Source: Dehalococcoidales bacterium (GTDB taxonomy: Bacteria > Chloroflexota > Dehalococcoidia > Dehalococcoidales > Fen-1064). From it: a stretch of 37,918 nucleotides of DNA. Below the pieces are notes generated by a model. That model made no database searches. It was not told the origin of the DNA and saw only the letters and a list, made by a program, of their open reading frames with translations. Made by a program: the position numbers and the translations under genes. Of the stretch, positions 37,548-37,918 are shown piece after piece. The stretch covers positions 619,930 to 657,847 of the forward strand of contig CP070842.1 in NCBI GenBank assembly GCA_020342155.1, in the 5' to 3' direction. Numbering within the stretch: the first letter of the stretch is position 1; every line of letters begins with the position of its first letter.

Positions 37548-37918
37548 ATGAAAGCGGTTGTATATGAGAAATACGGACCACCGGAAGTTCTTCAGCTTAA
37601 AGAGGTAGAAAAACCTACTCCCAAGGACAATGAAGTACTAATAAGAATATATGCGACAACAGTAACGCCAGGGGACTGTAGAGTTCGAAGTTTCAAAGTC
37701 CCTCCCTTGTTCTGGCTCTCCGCGCGAATACAGTTTGGTCTCAGAAAACCAAAAAAAACTATACTAGGGAGTGACCTAGCCGGAGAAATTGAAGCAGTAG
37801 GCAAAGGTGTAAAACTATTTAGGAAAGGTGACCAGGTTTTTGCATCTACCGTTTTTATATTAGGTGCTTATGCCGAATACAGATGTCTGCCTGAAGAAGG
37901 GGCGGTGGCAATAAAACC
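37548..37918 (+). CDS. MDR-family NAD(P)-dependent oxidoreductase (3' end beyond window)
   Basis: The first 123 residues of a zinc-independent medium-chain dehydrogenase/quinone-oxidoreductase-like protein. [20 protein letters not shown], then [10 protein letters not shown], then [17 protein letters not shown] and [12 protein letters not shown] form the GroES-like N-terminal domain. The nucleotide-binding domain lies past the window edge. GGAGG is 8 bases before the ATG. It starts 34 bases after the last tRNA fragment, so it is either the first chromosomal gene beyond the array or further cargo. Confidence 0.88.
   Translation, partial: MKAVVYEKYGPPEVLQLKEVEKPTPKDNEVLIRIYATTVTPGDCRVRSFKVPPLFWLSARIQFGLRKPKKTILGSDLAGEIEAVGKGVKLFRKGDQVFASTVFILGAYAEYRCLPEEGAVAIK

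Noticed and set aside
1-37918. CRISPR array, rRNA, transposase or phage genes
   Set aside because: I looked for regularly spaced short repeats, rRNA segments and transposase or phage motifs and saw none; the only repeats are the speE tail and the tRNA-linked copies.

Overview
The window looks like a chromosomal segment of an anaerobic bacterium, most plausibly a Dehalococcoidia-like member of the Chloroflexota. This rests on gene content, not on a marker-gene search: desulforedoxin-type iron proteins, two 2-hydroxyacyl-CoA dehydratase/benzoyl-CoA reductase-family subunits, a CoA transferase, a CooC-like ATPase, radical SAM chemistry, and pyrimidine and polyamine genes in small operons. Coding density is high. 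Genes mostly have AGGAGG-type ribosome sites, with several GTG/TTG starts. No phage, IS element or CRISPR array is visible.

Layout. 1-7446: pyrE (+), a terminator, an acyl-CoA dehydrogenase pair (-), then thrC, folE, a YcaQ-type DNA glycosylase and an alpha/beta hydrolase (+). 7625-11272 (-): an operon of two HgdB/BcrC-type subunits and a family III CoA transferase. 11273-11749 has no clear gene. 11750-12047 (-): two tandem desulforedoxin genes of 39 and 47 codons with their own promoter. 12122-18167 (-): the pyrimidine block, starting with a PyrR-type attenuator and pyrR, then pyrB (with a PyrI-like zinc domain), pyrC, pyrK, a stand-alone AICAR transformylase and yjbQ. 18211-23186 (+): a BioD/DRTGG ATPase, speD, speE, two variant histidine phosphatases separated by a duplicated speE 3' end, and an EamA transporter. 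23253-25547 (-): a crotonase, then ACR3 and ArsR. 26077-30053 (+): an Erm-like rRNA methyltransferase behind a long leader, a PcrA/UvrD helicase and a methyltransferase. 30071-32657: a probably truncated GAF protein (-) and mutL (+). 32673-36191 (-): a compact cofactor-related operon (YggS, NifU-like, MobB, radical SAM, CooC-like). 36306-37513: tRNA-Pro(GGG) followed by an AT-rich stretch carrying two further copies of part of the tRNA, each behind the same 38-bp hairpin sequence; I read this as a small tandem integrated-cassette array. The window ends inside an MDR-family oxidoreductase.

Functional themes. De novo pyrimidine synthesis is represented by pyrE, pyrR, pyrB, pyrC and pyrK (carAB, pyrD and pyrF are not in the window). 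Late purine synthesis is represented by the transformylase. speD and speE give spermidine synthesis. The acyl-CoA dehydrogenases, crotonase, CoA transferase and dehydratase subunits suggest acyl-CoA catabolism. ACR3/ArsR gives arsenite efflux.

The most unusual observations are the tRNA-anchored cassette array; the cofactor operon with a NifU-like protein lacking one cluster cysteine; the pyrR attenuator whose terminator stem contains the pyrR ribosome site; promoters placed so close to the pcrA, mutL and second phosphatase start codons that the mRNAs would be essentially leaderless; the speE tail duplication; and two desulforedoxin genes in tandem.
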